From Sphingomonas gei (GTDB lineage Bacteria; Pseudomonadota; Alphaproteobacteria; Sphingomonadales; Sphingomonadaceae), in assembly GCF_004792685.1 (NCBI RefSeq), contig NZ_SRXT01000004.1:434001-498000 (forward strand): 64,000 nt of DNA, written 5' to 3'. The position numbers and the translations under genes are program-made. The first letter of the stretch is position 1; every line of letters begins with the position of its first letter. Shown here in pieces: positions 18,442-27,554 of this stretch. The notes below the pieces were generated by a model that made no database searches, was not told the DNA's origin, and saw only the letters and a list, made by a program, of their open reading frames with translations.

Positions 18442-19611
18442 TCAGCCCACCGAGGGTTGCCCCGGCGGTTCCGCGATCGTCGCCGTGCCGGCTACGGTAT
18501 CGCGGTGGCGGATGCGCCAGTGAAAGCCGCGCGGCGCATTTTCGCGCGCCTTGGCACCGCGCTCGGCCTCGCTTTCCAGCGCGACCTTGATCATTGCGAC
18601 GATCGGATCGGCAAGCGCCAGTCCCATCACGCCGAACAAGGTGCTGGCGAGGATCTGTGCCGAGAGCGTCAGCGCCGGCGGCAAATCGACGGTGCGCTTG
18701 GCCACCAATGGGATCAGTACATAGCCGTCGAAGGTCTGCACCCCGAAATAGATCGCGATCGCCCAAAGGCCTTGGTCCTGGCCGGCGCTGAAGCCGACCG
18801 AGACCATCAGCACGCCGCTGACGAACGCGCCGATATTGGGAATGAAGGCGAGGATGCCGGTGATGATGCCGAGCAGCAGCGCCATCGGCACTCCGGCGAA
18901 CCACAGCAGGATGAAGGTCAGCATGCCTTCGAACAGCATGCCGAGCAGGCGGCCGGCGAGCAGCACGCGGAGCATCCGCGCCATGCGGGCGATCGTCACC
19001 GAGAAATCGTCGCGCGCGGCGATCGGTACCATCCATTGCAGCCCGCGCTCGTAGATCCGCGGATCCATCGCGACGAACAGCCCGATCGACATCACCATCA
19101 GCAGGCTCGCGCCGGCGCCGAGCACCGATCCGACCGCAGAGGTGAGCCGGCCGATCGAACCCAGCGCCTGCTGCGCCATGCCGGTCAAATCGGCGCGGCC
19201 AGGCATCAGGCCGAGGCTCGAGATCCAGGCGACGACGCGGTTGCCCTGGACTTCGAGCGTCGTGCGCAGCTGTTCCGCCTGCAGCGCGATCTGGACGCCG
19301 GTCAGATAGAAGACGCTGCCGATGAAGGCGATGACGAACAATACGACGAGCAGCAGCCGCAGCCCGCGCGGGATCGGCAGCACCCGACCGAGCAGCCGCA
19401 CGCCGCCGTCGAGCATCGACGCGAAGACGAGAGCGCCGAAGATGATGAGCAGCGGCTGGATCAGCAGCACCACCAGCGCCGTACCGATTGCCAGTCCGAA
19501 CCACACCGACGCGCGCTTGAGTTCGGCGCGCACGATCGGATCGCGCATTTCGTTGGGGCCGGGCTCGTGGACGACCTGGACGCCTTCGCTTTCCGGGGAA
19601 TCGGCGGTCAT
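18442..19611 (-). CDS. AI-2E family transporter
   Basis: Inner-membrane protein of 389 residues with about eight hydrophobic segments and the conserved C-terminal motif region GIITGILAFIPNIGAFVSG plus ALADPIVAMI. This family includes TqsA-like exporters and Na/H antiporters, so the cargo is uncertain. AGGAGG lies at good spacing before the ATG at 19611. The start overlaps the lepB2 stop by 4 nt (ATGA). Confidence 0.85.
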   Translation of the reverse strand: MTADSPESEGVQVVHEPGPNEMRDPIVRAELKRASVWFGLAIGTALVVLLIQPLLIIFGALVFASMLDGGVRLLGRVLPIPRGLRLLLVVLFVIAFIGSVFYLTGVQIALQAEQLRTTLEVQGNRVVAWISSLGLMPGRADLTGMAQQALGSIGRLTSAVGSVLGAGASLLMVMSIGLFVAMDPRIYERGLQWMVPIAARDDFSVTIARMARMLRVLLAGRLLGMLFEGMLTFILLWFAGVPMALLLGIITGILAFIPNIGAFVSGVLMVSVGFSAGQDQGLWAIAIYFGVQTFDGYVLIPLVAKRTVDLPPALTLSAQILASTLFGVMGLALADPIVAMIKVALESEAERGAKARENAPRGFHWRIRHRDTVAGTATIAEPPGQPSVG

Positions 19612-20489
19612 CGTGCCTCCTGAGTCGGGTGGAGCGACGTGCCGGCGCGGCCCTTGCGCAGCGAAGCGGGCCAGCTCAGCGGGTTCCAGCTGGCGCTGCC
19701 GTCGAGCGAGAAAGTGAGGAATTCGGCGCGGCCGCCGATATTCTCCCACGGCACCGGGCCGCCGAGCCCGTTCTGCGCGACGGTGAAGCGGCTGTCGGCG
19801 CTGTTGTCGCGATTGTCGCCCATCAGGAAGACCCGGCCCGCCGAAACGCGCGTCTCGGGATAATTGTCGCCCGGGCTCCAGCCGAGATCGACCGTATCAT
19901 ACGAGCGCCCCTCGGGGAGAGTCTCGCGGAAGATCGGCAGCCGGCATACTGCCTTGCCGTCGGAGAGGCGGACGAGGCTGTCGCGGTAATGATCGGGATC
20001 GCAGCGGGTATTGGCGTCGACCGGAATGTCGCGCGTGCCCGCGGCGCGGCGCGGGATGGCCTTGCCGTTGAGATAGACCACGCCCTCACGCACGGCGATG
20101 GTGTCGCCGGGCAGCCCGATGACGCGCTTGATATAGTCGGTATCGGTGCCGGGCGGCGTGACGATCACGACGTCGCCGCGCTTGGGCAGGCTGCCGAACA
20201 GCCGGCCGGGGATGAACGGCAGCAAGTGAAAGGTCGGCGTGACGAAGCTGTAGCCGTAGGGATATTTGGTGACGACCAGCCGGTCGCCGACCAGCAGCCC
20301 GGGCATCATGGATTCGGACGGGATGTAGAAGGGCTTGGCGATCAGGCTGTGGAAGCCGAGCACCGCGAGGATCAGCCAGAAGATGCCGCGCAGTTCGGCC
20401 CACCAGTCGGTGCCCCGGCGTGCGCTTTCGTCCCGTTCTTCGAAATCGTCTTCGTGCGTCAACGCCAACTCGTCCGCGGCCATGGCCAT
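19608..20489 (-). CDS. lepB: Signal peptidase I (second copy)
   Basis: A 293-residue membrane serine protease with all signal peptidase I boxes: PFYIPSESMMPGLLVGD with the catalytic Ser, KRGDVVIV, YIKRVIGLPGDTI with the Lys, and FLMGDNRDNSADSRF. One N-terminal membrane segment is present. Like the copy at 604-1467 it has a Cys pair in the periplasmic domain insert. The ATG overlaps the acpS stop (TGATG), with AAGGA upstream. Two complete copies in one window suggest paralogues with different clients or timing. Confidence 0.93.
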   Translation of the reverse strand: MAMAADELALTHEDDFEERDESARRGTDWWAELRGIFWLILAVLGFHSLIAKPFYIPSESMMPGLLVGDRLVVTKYPYGYSFVTPTFHLLPFIPGRLFGSLPKRGDVVIVTPPGTDTDYIKRVIGLPGDTIAVREGVVYLNGKAIPRRAAGTRDIPVDANTRCDPDHYRDSLVRLSDGKAVCRLPIFRETLPEGRSYDTVDLGWSPGDNYPETRVSAGRVFLMGDNRDNSADSRFTVAQNGLGGPVPWENIGGRAEFLTFSLDGSASWNPLSWPASLRKGRAGTSLHPTQEAR

Positions 20490-20902
20490 CAATCGTCCTT
20501 CCCGACCGCGATCGCTTCGATCATCACCATGGCAAAGGCCCAGGGATGATCGTCGGTCAGCGTCAGATGCACCTTCGCGACGTGGCCGTCGGGGGTGAGG
20601 GCGTCAAGCCTCGCCTTCGCCCCGCCGGTCAACGCCAGCGTCGGCGCACCCGAAGGGGCGTTGACGACACCGATGTCCTTGAGGAACACGCCGTTCTTGA
20701 ACCCGGTTCCGACCGCCTTGGAATAAGCTTCCTTGGCAGCGAAGCGCTTGGCGAGGGTCGCGGCGTAATTATGTGGCCGGCGCGCTGCTTTTGCGATCTC
20801 GATCTCGGTGAAGGCGCGCTGCTCGAAGCGCGCGCCGAAGCGGTCGAGCGAGTTCTGGATCCGCTCGATGTTGCAGAGGTCCGAGCCGATGCCGAGGATC
20901 AT
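20489..20902 (-). CDS. acpS: Holo-[acyl-carrier-protein] synthase
   Basis: Moves the 4'-phosphopantetheine arm from CoA to acyl carrier protein. The 137-residue protein has the metal-binding motif [15 protein letters not shown] and the second conserved block [16 protein letters not shown]. The length fits the family. The ATG at 20902 overlaps the stop of the small membrane-protein gene by 4 nt; the stop overlaps lepB2. It is part of the pyrE-pdxJ-acpS-lepB run common in alphaproteobacteria. Confidence 0.94.
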   Translation of the reverse strand: MILGIGSDLCNIERIQNSLDRFGARFEQRAFTEIEIAKAARRPHNYAATLAKRFAAKEAYSKAVGTGFKNGVFLKDIGVVNAPSGAPTLALTGGAKARLDALTPDGHVAKVHLTLTDDHPWAFAMVMIEAIAVGKDD

Positions 20903-21183
20903 CCGGGCAGCGCCATCAAAAAGAGGTCGCCAGCGAAACTCAACGGCGGCGCTGCCACCAGCATGGCCCAACTCCACCGGGTTCCTCGTAGATGCAAGAC
21001 GAGCGCTACGCTGACGAGGACCGCGGCAATAATGACGCGAGGCGACACTTCGTGGAGCATGAACCAGCCAATATCGAGCCCACCGATCTTACTCAGCGCC
21101 CTGGTTAATGGGAACATGCAGATGAACATCGACGTAACGGTCGCGCCAACGAGCGCGAATCCGAAGGCAGCGCCCAGCTTCAA
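20899..21183 (-). CDS. Small three-helix membrane protein between pdxJ and acpS
   Basis: A 94-residue protein with three hydrophobic segments (about residues 4-26, 45-65 and 70-92). No family was recognised. Its TTG start at 21183 overlaps the pdxJ stop (TTGA) and its TGA overlaps the acpS ATG (ATGA), so it is locked into the operon by translation. The perfect 4-nt joins at both ends are the main evidence that it is real. Function is unknown. Confidence 0.68.
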   Translation of the reverse strand: MKLGAAFGFALVGATVTSMFICMFPLTRALSKIGGLDIGWFMLHEVSPRVIIAAVLVSVALVLHLRGTRWSWAMLVAAPPLSFAGDLFLMALPG

Positions 21184-21905
21184 CGCGCCGAATCCATCAG
21201 CGCGCGCATTCGCTGGACCACCGGGACGAGCCCGTCGAAGATCGCCTCCCCGATCAGGAAATGGCCGATGTTGAGTTCCATCACTTGCGGGATCGCTGCG
21301 ATCGGCACGACATTGTCGAAGGTCAGCCCATGCCCGGCATGCGGCTCGAGCCCTGCCTTGACCGCAAGCGCGGCGGCGTCGGCGATGCGGCGGAGTTCGT
21401 CGGCGCGCGCGTCCTCGGCGAGTTCGCAATAGCGGCCGGTGTGAAGCTCGATCACCGGCGCGCGCAGCCGCAGCGCCGCGTCGATCTGGCGCTCGTCGGG
21501 CTCGATGAACAGCGACACGCGGCAGCCCGCATCGAGCAGCCTGGCGACCATCGGCGCGAGATGGTTGTGCTGCCCCGCCGCGTCGAGTCCCCCCTCGGTG
21601 GTGCGCTCCTCGCGCTTCTCGGGGACGATGCACACCGCGTGCGGACGATGGCGCAGCGCGATCGCCAGCATCTCGTCGGTCGCCGCCATTTCGAGGTTGA
21701 GCGGGATCGTGAGCTCGGCCGAGAGCCGGGCGATGTCGTCGTCGGTGATGTGGCGGCGGTCTTCGCGCAGATGCGCAGTGATGCCGTCGGCGCCGGCCTC
21801 CGCGGCGAGCAAAGCCGCACGCACGGGATCGGGATAGCCCGAGCCGCGCGCATTCCGCACGGTCGCGACATGGTCGATATTGAGCCCGAGGCGGAGCTTG
21901 GTCAT
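21180..21905 (-). CDS. pdxJ: Pyridoxine 5'-phosphate synthase
   Basis: Condenses deoxyxylulose-5-phosphate with 3-amino-2-oxopropyl phosphate to form pyridoxine phosphate. The 241-residue protein begins [18 protein letters not shown] and shows [34 protein letters not shown] and the GHGLTFDNV phosphate-binding stretch. It overlaps pyrE upstream by 4 nt and the small membrane gene downstream. Confidence 0.95.
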   Translation of the reverse strand: MTKLRLGLNIDHVATVRNARGSGYPDPVRAALLAAEAGADGITAHLREDRRHITDDDIARLSAELTIPLNLEMAATDEMLAIALRHRPHAVCIVPEKREERTTEGGLDAAGQHNHLAPMVARLLDAGCRVSLFIEPDERQIDAALRLRAPVIELHTGRYCELAEDARADELRRIADAAALAVKAGLEPHAGHGLTFDNVVPIAAIPQVMELNIGHFLIGEAIFDGLVPVVQRMRALMDSAR

Positions 21906-22486
21906 GCCGCCGCGCGGCTTCCGGGCTTGATCGCCGGGATCGCGGCGAGTTCGGGCGGCAGCGCGTCGGGGGCGTAAGCGGGGACGTCGAGTTGCAGCAG
22001 CGAGAAGAACGGGATCTCGAATGCCGCCTTGCCGCCGGAGCGATCGACCAGCGAGGCCATCGCGATGACCTGGCCTCCCGCTTGCTCGATCGCCGCGATC
22101 GCCTCGCGCGAGGAAAGCCCGGTGGTGACGACATCTTCCATCATCAGCACCTTCTGGCCTGGCTGGAGGCGGAAGCCGCGGCGCAGCTCGAAGGTTCCGC
22201 CGGGGCGCTCGACGAACATCGCCTCGACCCCCAGCGCGCGCGCCATTTCATGCCCGGCGATCACCCCGCCCATCGCCGGCGAAACCACCGCGGAAATCCG
22301 TGCGCGGAGATCCGCGGGGATCCGCGCGGCAAGCGCTTCGGCCAGCCGGCTGCCGCGCGCCGGGTCCATCAGCACGCGCGCGCACTGGAGATAGCGCGAG
22401 CTCCTCAGCCCGGACGAGAGGATGAAATGACCCTCGAGCAGTGCGTCCGCGGCGCGGAACTCCGCCAGAATCTCGTCTCGGGTCAA
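21902..22486 (-). CDS. pyrE: Orotate phosphoribosyltransferase
   Basis: Adds the phosphoribosyl group to orotate in UMP synthesis. The 194-residue protein has [20 protein letters not shown] and the PRPP-binding motif [24 protein letters not shown] at 22495-22500 lies 8 nt before a TTG at 22486. A GTG at 22495 is formed by the last base of that same ribosome site and so is an unlikely start. Starting at the TTG gives [11 protein letters not shown], as in relatives. It heads the minus-strand operon. Confidence 0.93.
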   Translation of the reverse strand: MTRDEILAEFRAADALLEGHFILSSGLRSSRYLQCARVLMDPARGSRLAEALAARIPADLRARISAVVSPAMGGVIAGHEMARALGVEAMFVERPGGTFELRRGFRLQPGQKVLMMEDVVTTGLSSREAIAAIEQAGGQVIAMASLVDRSGGKAAFEIPFFSLLQLDVPAYAPDALPPELAAIPAIKPGSRAAA

Positions 22487-22564
22487 CGCACGCACTCCTT
22501 ATGCTCCAGGCGGCGCGACTCTTAAGGACGGCACCCCGAGACCGCAACGGCCATGCAAAAAGGG

Positions 22565-22592
22565 TTGAGAATGGGGTTGAGCCGCGTATAGG
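22565..22592 (+). promoter_or_regulatory. Candidate sigma-70-type promoter for ctaC-ctaD
   Basis: TTGAGA at 22565-22570 and TATAGG at 22587-22592 are separated by 16 nt, in the 171-nt gap between divergent pyrE and ctaC. The match is moderate (5/6 and 4/6) and based on reading alone. Confidence 0.35.
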
Positions 22593-22657
22593 CGCTGGCT
22601 GGTTCCTTTTCCTTTCTTGCCGACGGCGCAGCCACGCGAACAGGGTGAAAACAGAAG

Positions 22658-23794
22658 ATGCGCATGCTTGGATTGACTTCGATTGTCCTGGCTGCGGGGC
22701 TGGCGCTGGGGGCGCCCGTCCACGCCCAGAATAGTACGGCCCCGGCCGCCGACGCGCAGCAGGCCGCGGCTCCGGCCGCAGCGCCGGCGCCGGCGCCTGC
22801 CGCCGCGCCGACTCAGGCGGCGGTGGCCGATCCGACGCTCGACGCCGCGGGCAAGCCGCTGCTGACGCCGTCGAAGACGATCGGCCAGCCCCAGGACGGG
22901 CTGTACGGGCTGCAGGACCAGGTGACCCCCAATGGCCGCGAGGCGCACTGGTTCCACAATTGGATCCTGGTGCCGCTGATCACGATCATCTCGATCTTCG
23001 TGCTCATCCTGCTGATCTGGGTGATCATTCGCTATCGCCGCAGCGCCAACCCGACGCCGTCGCGCACCAGCCACAATACGATCATCGAGATCGTCTGGAC
23101 GCTGGCGCCGGTGCTGATCCTGATCGCGATCGCCGTTCCTTCGATTCGCCTGCTCGCCGCGCAGTTCAAGCCCGCGCCCGACAATGCCGTGACCTTGAAG
23201 GCGATCGGCAACCAGTGGTTCTGGAGCTACGAATATCCCGACCATGGCGACATCAAGCTGACCGCCAACATGCTCAAGGAGCAGACCGAAGTCGCCGCCG
23301 GCCAGCGCTATCGCACCGATGCCGATGGTCCGCGCCTGCTCGCGGCCGATACCCGCGTCGTGCTCCCGGTCGGCGTGCCGATCCGCCTCGTCACCACTGC
23401 GCAGGACGTGATCCACAGCTGGGCGGTCCCCGCCTTCTGGATCAAGCTCGACGCGGTGCCCGGCCGCCTCAACGAGACCAGTTTCATCATCGAGAAGCCC
23501 GGCCTCTATTTCGGGCAATGCTCGGAGCTGTGCGGCGCGCGCCACGCGTACATGCCGATCGCAGTCGAGGCGGTTTCGCCCGAAATATTCGCGCGCTGGG
23601 TCGCCTCGAAGGGCGGCAAGATGCCGAGCAAGGGCGCCGCGCCGCAATCGACCACCGCGGCGGGCAACGATGCCACCGACGAAACCAGCAACGCCGCCGA
23701 AGCCGGACCGGTCGTAAACGCTACTGCCGCTCCTGCGGTCACCAATGAGCCCGCGACGCAGAATCCGGCGGGCCTCGGACAGACGGGCAATTGA
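22658..23794 (+). CDS. ctaC: Cytochrome c oxidase subunit II
   Basis: Carries the CuA centre that takes electrons from cytochrome c. The 378-residue protein has a signal peptide (to about residue 23), a long Ala/Pro-rich linker, two membrane helices (about 100-130 and 145-170) and the periplasmic cupredoxin domain with the CuA motif [12 protein letters not shown]. The aromatic electron-entry patch QWFWSYEYP is present. The C-terminal tail of about 60 residues is low-complexity. No haem c motif was seen, so it is aa3-type rather than caa3 on this evidence. Confidence 0.95.
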   Translation: MRMLGLTSIVLAAGLALGAPVHAQNSTAPAADAQQAAAPAAAPAPAPAAAPTQAAVADPTLDAAGKPLLTPSKTIGQPQDGLYGLQDQVTPNGREAHWFHNWILVPLITIISIFVLILLIWVIIRYRRSANPTPSRTSHNTIIEIVWTLAPVLILIAIAVPSIRLLAAQFKPAPDNAVTLKAIGNQWFWSYEYPDHGDIKLTANMLKEQTEVAAGQRYRTDADGPRLLAADTRVVLPVGVPIRLVTTAQDVIHSWAVPAFWIKLDAVPGRLNETSFIIEKPGLYFGQCSELCGARHAYMPIAVEAVSPEIFARWVASKGGKMPSKGAAPQSTTAAGNDATDETSNAAEAGPVVNATAAPAVTNEPATQNPAGLGQTGN

Positions 23795-23798
23795 GACC

Positions 23799-25472
23799 AT
23801 GACCGACACCGCACTCCACGCGCACGACCACGGCCATGCGCATGATCATCACGATGCCGATCACAAGCCGGGCTTCTTCCAGCGCTGGTTCATGTCCACC
23901 AATCACAAGGACATCGGCACGCTCTATCTGATCTTCGCGATCATCGCCGGCATCATCGGCGGCGGGATCTCGGGGCTGATGCGCGCCGAGCTGATGCATC
24001 CCGGCATCCAGTATCTGCCGACCTGGCTGAGCTACCTCCACGGCAGCGACGTCAAGTTCGACGACGCACTCCACTTCTGGAACGTGCTGATCACCGCGCA
24101 CGGGCTGATCATGGTGTTCTTCATGGTAATGCCGGCAATGATCGGCGGGTTCGGCAACTGGTTCGTCCCGATCATGATCGGCGCGCCCGACATGGCGTTC
24201 CCGCGGATGAACAACATCTCGTTCTGGCTGCTGATCCCGGCCTTCACTCTGCTGCTCGCCTCGCCGTTCGTCGGCGTCGGCGCGGGTACCGGCTGGACGG
24301 TGTACGCGCCGCTCTCGACCTATGGCGAGCCCGGGCCTTCGGTGGACATGGCGATCCTGTCGCTCCATCTCGCGGGCGCCAGCTCGATCCTCGGCGCGAT
24401 CAACTTCATCACCACGATCTTCAACATGCGCGCGCCGGGCATGACCCTGCACAAGATGCCGCTGTTCGTCTGGTCGGTGCTGATCACTGCCTTCCTGCTG
24501 CTGCTGGCGCTGCCGGTGCTCGCCGCGGCGATCACCATGCTGCTCACCGACCGCAATTTCGGCACGGCGTTCTACGATCCCGCTTATGGTGGCGATCCGA
24601 TCCTGTATCAGCATCTGTTCTGGTTCTTCGGCCACCCCGAAGTCTACATCATGATCCTGCCGGGCTTCGGCATCGTCAGCCAGATCATCGCGACGTTCAG
24701 CCGCAAGCCGGTGTTCGGCTATCTCGGCATGGCCTATGCCATGGTCGCGATCGGGCTGGTCGGCTTCGTGGTATGGGCGCACCACATGTTCACCACCGGG
24801 CTTTCGGTGACGGTGAAGATGTACTTTACTGCAGCGACGATGGTGATCGCCGTGCCCACCGGCGTGAAGATCTTCTCGTGGATCGCGACGATGTGGGGTG
24901 GCTCGCTGAGCTTCAAGACCCCGATGGTCTGGTCGATCGGCTTCATCTTCATGTTCACCGTCGGCGGCGTGACCGGCGTCGTGCTCGCCAATGGCGGCGT
25001 CGACGATTACATGCAGGACACCTATTACGTGGTGGCGCATTTCCACTATGTGCTCAGCCTCGGCGCGGTGTTCTCGCTGTTTGCGGGTTTCTATTACTGG
25101 TTCCCGAAAATCAGCGGCAAGATGTACAACGAGCTGCTTGGCCATCTGCACTTCTGGGTGTTCTTCATCGGCGTGAACGTGATGTTCTTCCCGATGCATT
25201 TCCTCGGCCTGCAGGGCATGCCACGCCGCTATCCGGACTATCCCGATGCCTATGCGCATTGGAACCAGGTCGCGACCTATGGCTATATGATCATGTTCGC
25301 CGGCGTGGTGATCTTCTTCGTCAACATCGCCTGGTCGCTGTTCGCGGGCAAGAAGGCGGGCGACAATCCGTGGGGCGAAGGCGCGACGACGCTCGAATGG
25401 ACGCTGTCGAGCCCGCCGCCGTTCCACCAGTTCGAGACGCTGCCGATCATCGACGGCGGCGACCGCCACTAA
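23799..25472 (+). CDS. ctaD: Cytochrome c oxidase subunit I
   Basis: Catalytic haem-copper subunit with twelve membrane helices, 557 residues. Seen are the His-Tyr cross-link region [18 protein letters not shown], the CuB histidines in WAHHMFTTG, the K-channel residues and the haem a/a3 ligands in [10 protein letters not shown]. The N-terminus is unusually His-rich ([17 protein letters not shown]), a possible copper-handling stretch. It lies 4 nt after ctaC and is followed by a strong terminator, so ctaC-ctaD may form its own transcript. Confidence 0.96.
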   Translation: MTDTALHAHDHGHAHDHHDADHKPGFFQRWFMSTNHKDIGTLYLIFAIIAGIIGGGISGLMRAELMHPGIQYLPTWLSYLHGSDVKFDDALHFWNVLITAHGLIMVFFMVMPAMIGGFGNWFVPIMIGAPDMAFPRMNNISFWLLIPAFTLLLASPFVGVGAGTGWTVYAPLSTYGEPGPSVDMAILSLHLAGASSILGAINFITTIFNMRAPGMTLHKMPLFVWSVLITAFLLLLALPVLAAAITMLLTDRNFGTAFYDPAYGGDPILYQHLFWFFGHPEVYIMILPGFGIVSQIIATFSRKPVFGYLGMAYAMVAIGLVGFVVWAHHMFTTGLSVTVKMYFTAATMVIAVPTGVKIFSWIATMWGGSLSFKTPMVWSIGFIFMFTVGGVTGVVLANGGVDDYMQDTYYVVAHFHYVLSLGAVFSLFAGFYYWFPKISGKMYNELLGHLHFWVFFIGVNVMFFPMHFLGLQGMPRRYPDYPDAYAHWNQVATYGYMIMFAGVVIFFVNIAWSLFAGKKAGDNPWGEGATTLEWTLSSPPPFHQFETLPIIDGGDRH

Positions 25473-25497
25473 GTATTTGCAGTAAAGATGGAAAAAG

Positions 25498-25526
25498 CGC
25501 CCCGGAGGAAACTCCGGGGCGTTTTT
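25498..25526 (+). terminator. Rho-independent terminator after ctaD
   Basis: A perfect 10-bp GC stem (25498-25507 with 25512-25521), GAAA loop, and five T at 25522-25526. An A-run on the other side (25492-25496) could make it work in both directions. Confidence 0.9.
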
Positions 25527-25611
25527 CGTTGGGCATTCGCGGGCCCGAGCGCCACACTGGCTCGTTGAGGATGCGCGCGGTTTCGTTCGCTGCGCGTGTG
25601 AAGGGGCGACT

Positions 25612-25899
25612 ATGTACAAATGGGCATATGGCGGCTGGGCCAGCGCAGGGATCGACGCCTGGACTTTGGGCATGGAAGCGTCCGCGGTGATCGGCCTGCG
25701 TACTGCCCGGATGGCGACCGGCGGCGTCGATGTGGCCGAAGAGACTCGGCTGATGGTCTCCGAAAAGATGCAGGCCGCGCTCGAGCTTCAGGCGGCGCTG
25801 GTCAGCGGTCGGCTGGGCAGCGATCCGCTGGCCGGCACCCGCAAGGTGCTGCGCCACTATAGCCGCAAGGTGAAGGCCAACCGCGCGCGGCTCGGCTGA
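25612..25899 (+). CDS. Conserved-looking small helical protein of unknown function
   Basis: A 95-residue protein, mostly alpha-helical by composition, with a basic C-terminus (HYSRKVKANRARLG). The pattern of VAEETRLMVSEKMQAALEL followed by a short basic tail resembles small phasin-like or granule-associated proteins of sphingomonads, but this is only an impression. AAGGGG precedes the ATG. It sits between the ctaD terminator and ctaB. Confidence 0.65.
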   Translation: MYKWAYGGWASAGIDAWTLGMEASAVIGLRTARMATGGVDVAEETRLMVSEKMQAALELQAALVSGRLGSDPLAGTRKVLRHYSRKVKANRARLG

Positions 25900-25950
25900 C
25901 ACGCTGCCCCTTTCGCCTTGGCCAACCGCGGCTTATAGCCCCCACGAGTC

Positions 25951-26853
25951 ATGACCACCACCGCAGCCCCGATCACGCTTCCCGCCGAGTGGCGCGACTT
26001 CCTTGCGCTCACCAAGCCGCGGGTGATGACGCTCGTCGTATTCACCGGGCTGTGCGGGATGCTCGCGGCGCCGGCGCCGATCCATCCGATCCTCGGCTTC
26101 ACTGCGATCCTGTGCATCGCGCTCGGTGCGGGCGCGGCGGGGGCGCTCAACCAATGGTATGAGGCCGATCTCGACGCGAAGATGAAGCGCACGCAGCAGC
26201 GCCCCTTGCCCGCCGGGCGGATGGACCGCCAGTCGGCGCTGCATTTCGGCGTGGGGCTCGCCTGTTTCAGCCTGGCGCTGATGTATTTCGCGATTAACCT
26301 GACCGCGACTTTGATCCTCGCGGTCTCGATCCTGTTCTATGTCTTCGTCTATACGATCTGGCTCAAGCGGCGGACGCCGCAGAACATCGTCATCGGCGGT
26401 GCCGCCGGCGCCTTTCCACCGCTGATCGGCTGGGCGGCGGCGACCGGCGACGTCGCGTTGCTGCCGGTCCTGCTGTTCGCCCTGATCTTCCTGTGGACCC
26501 CGCCGCATTTCTGGGCGCTCGCGATGTTCGTGAAGACCGATTACGCCAATGCCGGGGTGCCGATGCTGCCGGTGGTGGCCGGCGAGCGCAGCACCCGCAC
26601 CCAGATCGGGCTCTATACGCTGCCGATGGTCGCCGCAGCGATCGCGCCCTGGCCGCTCGGGCTGGCCGGCGCGATCTATGGCTGGAGCGCCGTGCTGCTC
26701 AACGCGATCTTCCTCGCTTATGCCGCGCAGGTCGCGACGCGCCGCTCCGCGCCCGACGACACGATGCTTCCGGAGAGGCGGCTGTTCAAATATTCGATTC
26801 TCTATCTTTTCCTGATGTTCGGCGCGCTCGTCGTCGATAGGTGGTTTGCATGA
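25951..26853 (+). CDS. ctaB: Protohaem IX farnesyltransferase (haem O synthase)
   Basis: Attaches a farnesyl group to haem B to make haem O, the precursor of haem A for the oxidase. The 300-residue protein has about nine membrane helices, the Asp-rich prenyl-binding motif [19 protein letters not shown] and the second motif in [14 protein letters not shown]. No clear ribosome site was seen. Its stop overlaps the start of the small coxF-like gene (ATGA). Confidence 0.95.
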   Translation: MTTTAAPITLPAEWRDFLALTKPRVMTLVVFTGLCGMLAAPAPIHPILGFTAILCIALGAGAAGALNQWYEADLDAKMKRTQQRPLPAGRMDRQSALHFGVGLACFSLALMYFAINLTATLILAVSILFYVFVYTIWLKRRTPQNIVIGGAAGAFPPLIGWAAATGDVALLPVLLFALIFLWTPPHFWALAMFVKTDYANAGVPMLPVVAGERSTRTQIGLYTLPMVAAAIAPWPLGLAGAIYGWSAVLLNAIFLAYAAQVATRRSAPDDTMLPERRLFKYSILYLFLMFGALVVDRWFA

Positions 26854-26990
26854 ACGATTTCGACCAGACCCAGTTGATCCGCGCCCGCCAGCGTTCGCGC
26901 GCGCGGATCATGGGGCTGCTGCTCGCCGCCTTCGTGATCCTGATCTTCGCGATCTCGATCGTGAAGATCCAGATCGGCCATTCGGGATGA
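26850..26990 (+). CDS. 46-residue CoxF-like single-span membrane protein
   Basis: A very short gene joined on both sides: ATG at 26850 overlaps the ctaB TGA, and its own TGA overlaps the ctaG ATG. The peptide has a charged N-terminus ([14 protein letters not shown]) and one hydrophobic helix (about residues 21-40). Small single-span proteins occupy this position between ctaB and ctaG in other alphaproteobacteria (CoxF). The role in oxidase assembly is inferred from place only. Confidence 0.72.
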   Translation: MNDFDQTQLIRARQRSRARIMGLLLAAFVILIFAISIVKIQIGHSG

Positions 26991-27520
26991 ACCGCAATCT
27001 GCGCACGGCGCTGCTGGCGGGGCTGGGCGTCTGCACGATGACCGGCGTCGGCTTTGCCAGCGTGCCGCTCTACCGGATGTTTTGCGAAGTCACCGGGCTC
27101 AACGGCACCACCCAGCGCGGGCTGCGCGCGCCGGGCACCACCGGGGAAAAGATCACCGTCGCGTTCGACAGCAATGTCAGCCCCAAGCTGCCCTGGAAGT
27201 TCGCGCCCGAGCGCCGCGCCGACACGATCGACGTGGGCGGGCGCGACATGGCGTTCTTCAAGGCGAAGAACCTGTCGGACAAGCCCATCACCGGTTCGGC
27301 GACGTTCAACGTCACCCCTTCCGCAGCGGGCAAATATTTCACCAAGATCCAGTGCTTCTGCTTCACCCAGCAGACGCTCCAGCCGGGGGAGGAAGTCCGC
27401 ATGCCGGTGATCTTCTATGTCGACCCGGCAATCCAGAACGACCCCGATGCGAAGGACATCCGCGAGATCACGCTGTCCTACACATTTTACCCGGTGGATT
27501 CCGGCAAGACTGCAAGCTAG
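26987..27520 (+). CDS. ctaG: Cytochrome c oxidase assembly protein CtaG (Cox11)
   Basis: Membrane-anchored copper chaperone that delivers copper to the CuB site of subunit I. The 177-residue protein has one N-terminal membrane helix, then the periplasmic Ig-like domain with the copper-binding KIQCFCFTQQ and the conserved EVRMPVIFYVDP. The ATG overlaps the CoxF-like stop by 4 nt. Confidence 0.94.
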   Translation: MNRNLRTALLAGLGVCTMTGVGFASVPLYRMFCEVTGLNGTTQRGLRAPGTTGEKITVAFDSNVSPKLPWKFAPERRADTIDVGGRDMAFFKAKNLSDKPITGSATFNVTPSAAGKYFTKIQCFCFTQQTLQPGEEVRMPVIFYVDPAIQNDPDAKDIREITLSYTFYPVDSGKTAS

Positions 27521-27554
27521 AGACGCCCCAAACCTAAGAAACAGGGACGAGCCG

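Noticed and set aside
15659-19504. TonB receptor frame extended upstream through maiA and the AI-2E gene.
   Set aside because: The frame is open by chance in high-GC DNA, but the sequence before 17812 reads as an out-of-frame shadow of maiA and the transporter.
23739-25673. Long open frame antisense to ctaD.
   Set aside because: Composition is the His/Asp/Arg-rich pattern of a reversed high-GC gene, no domain is visible, and ctaD on the other strand is certain.
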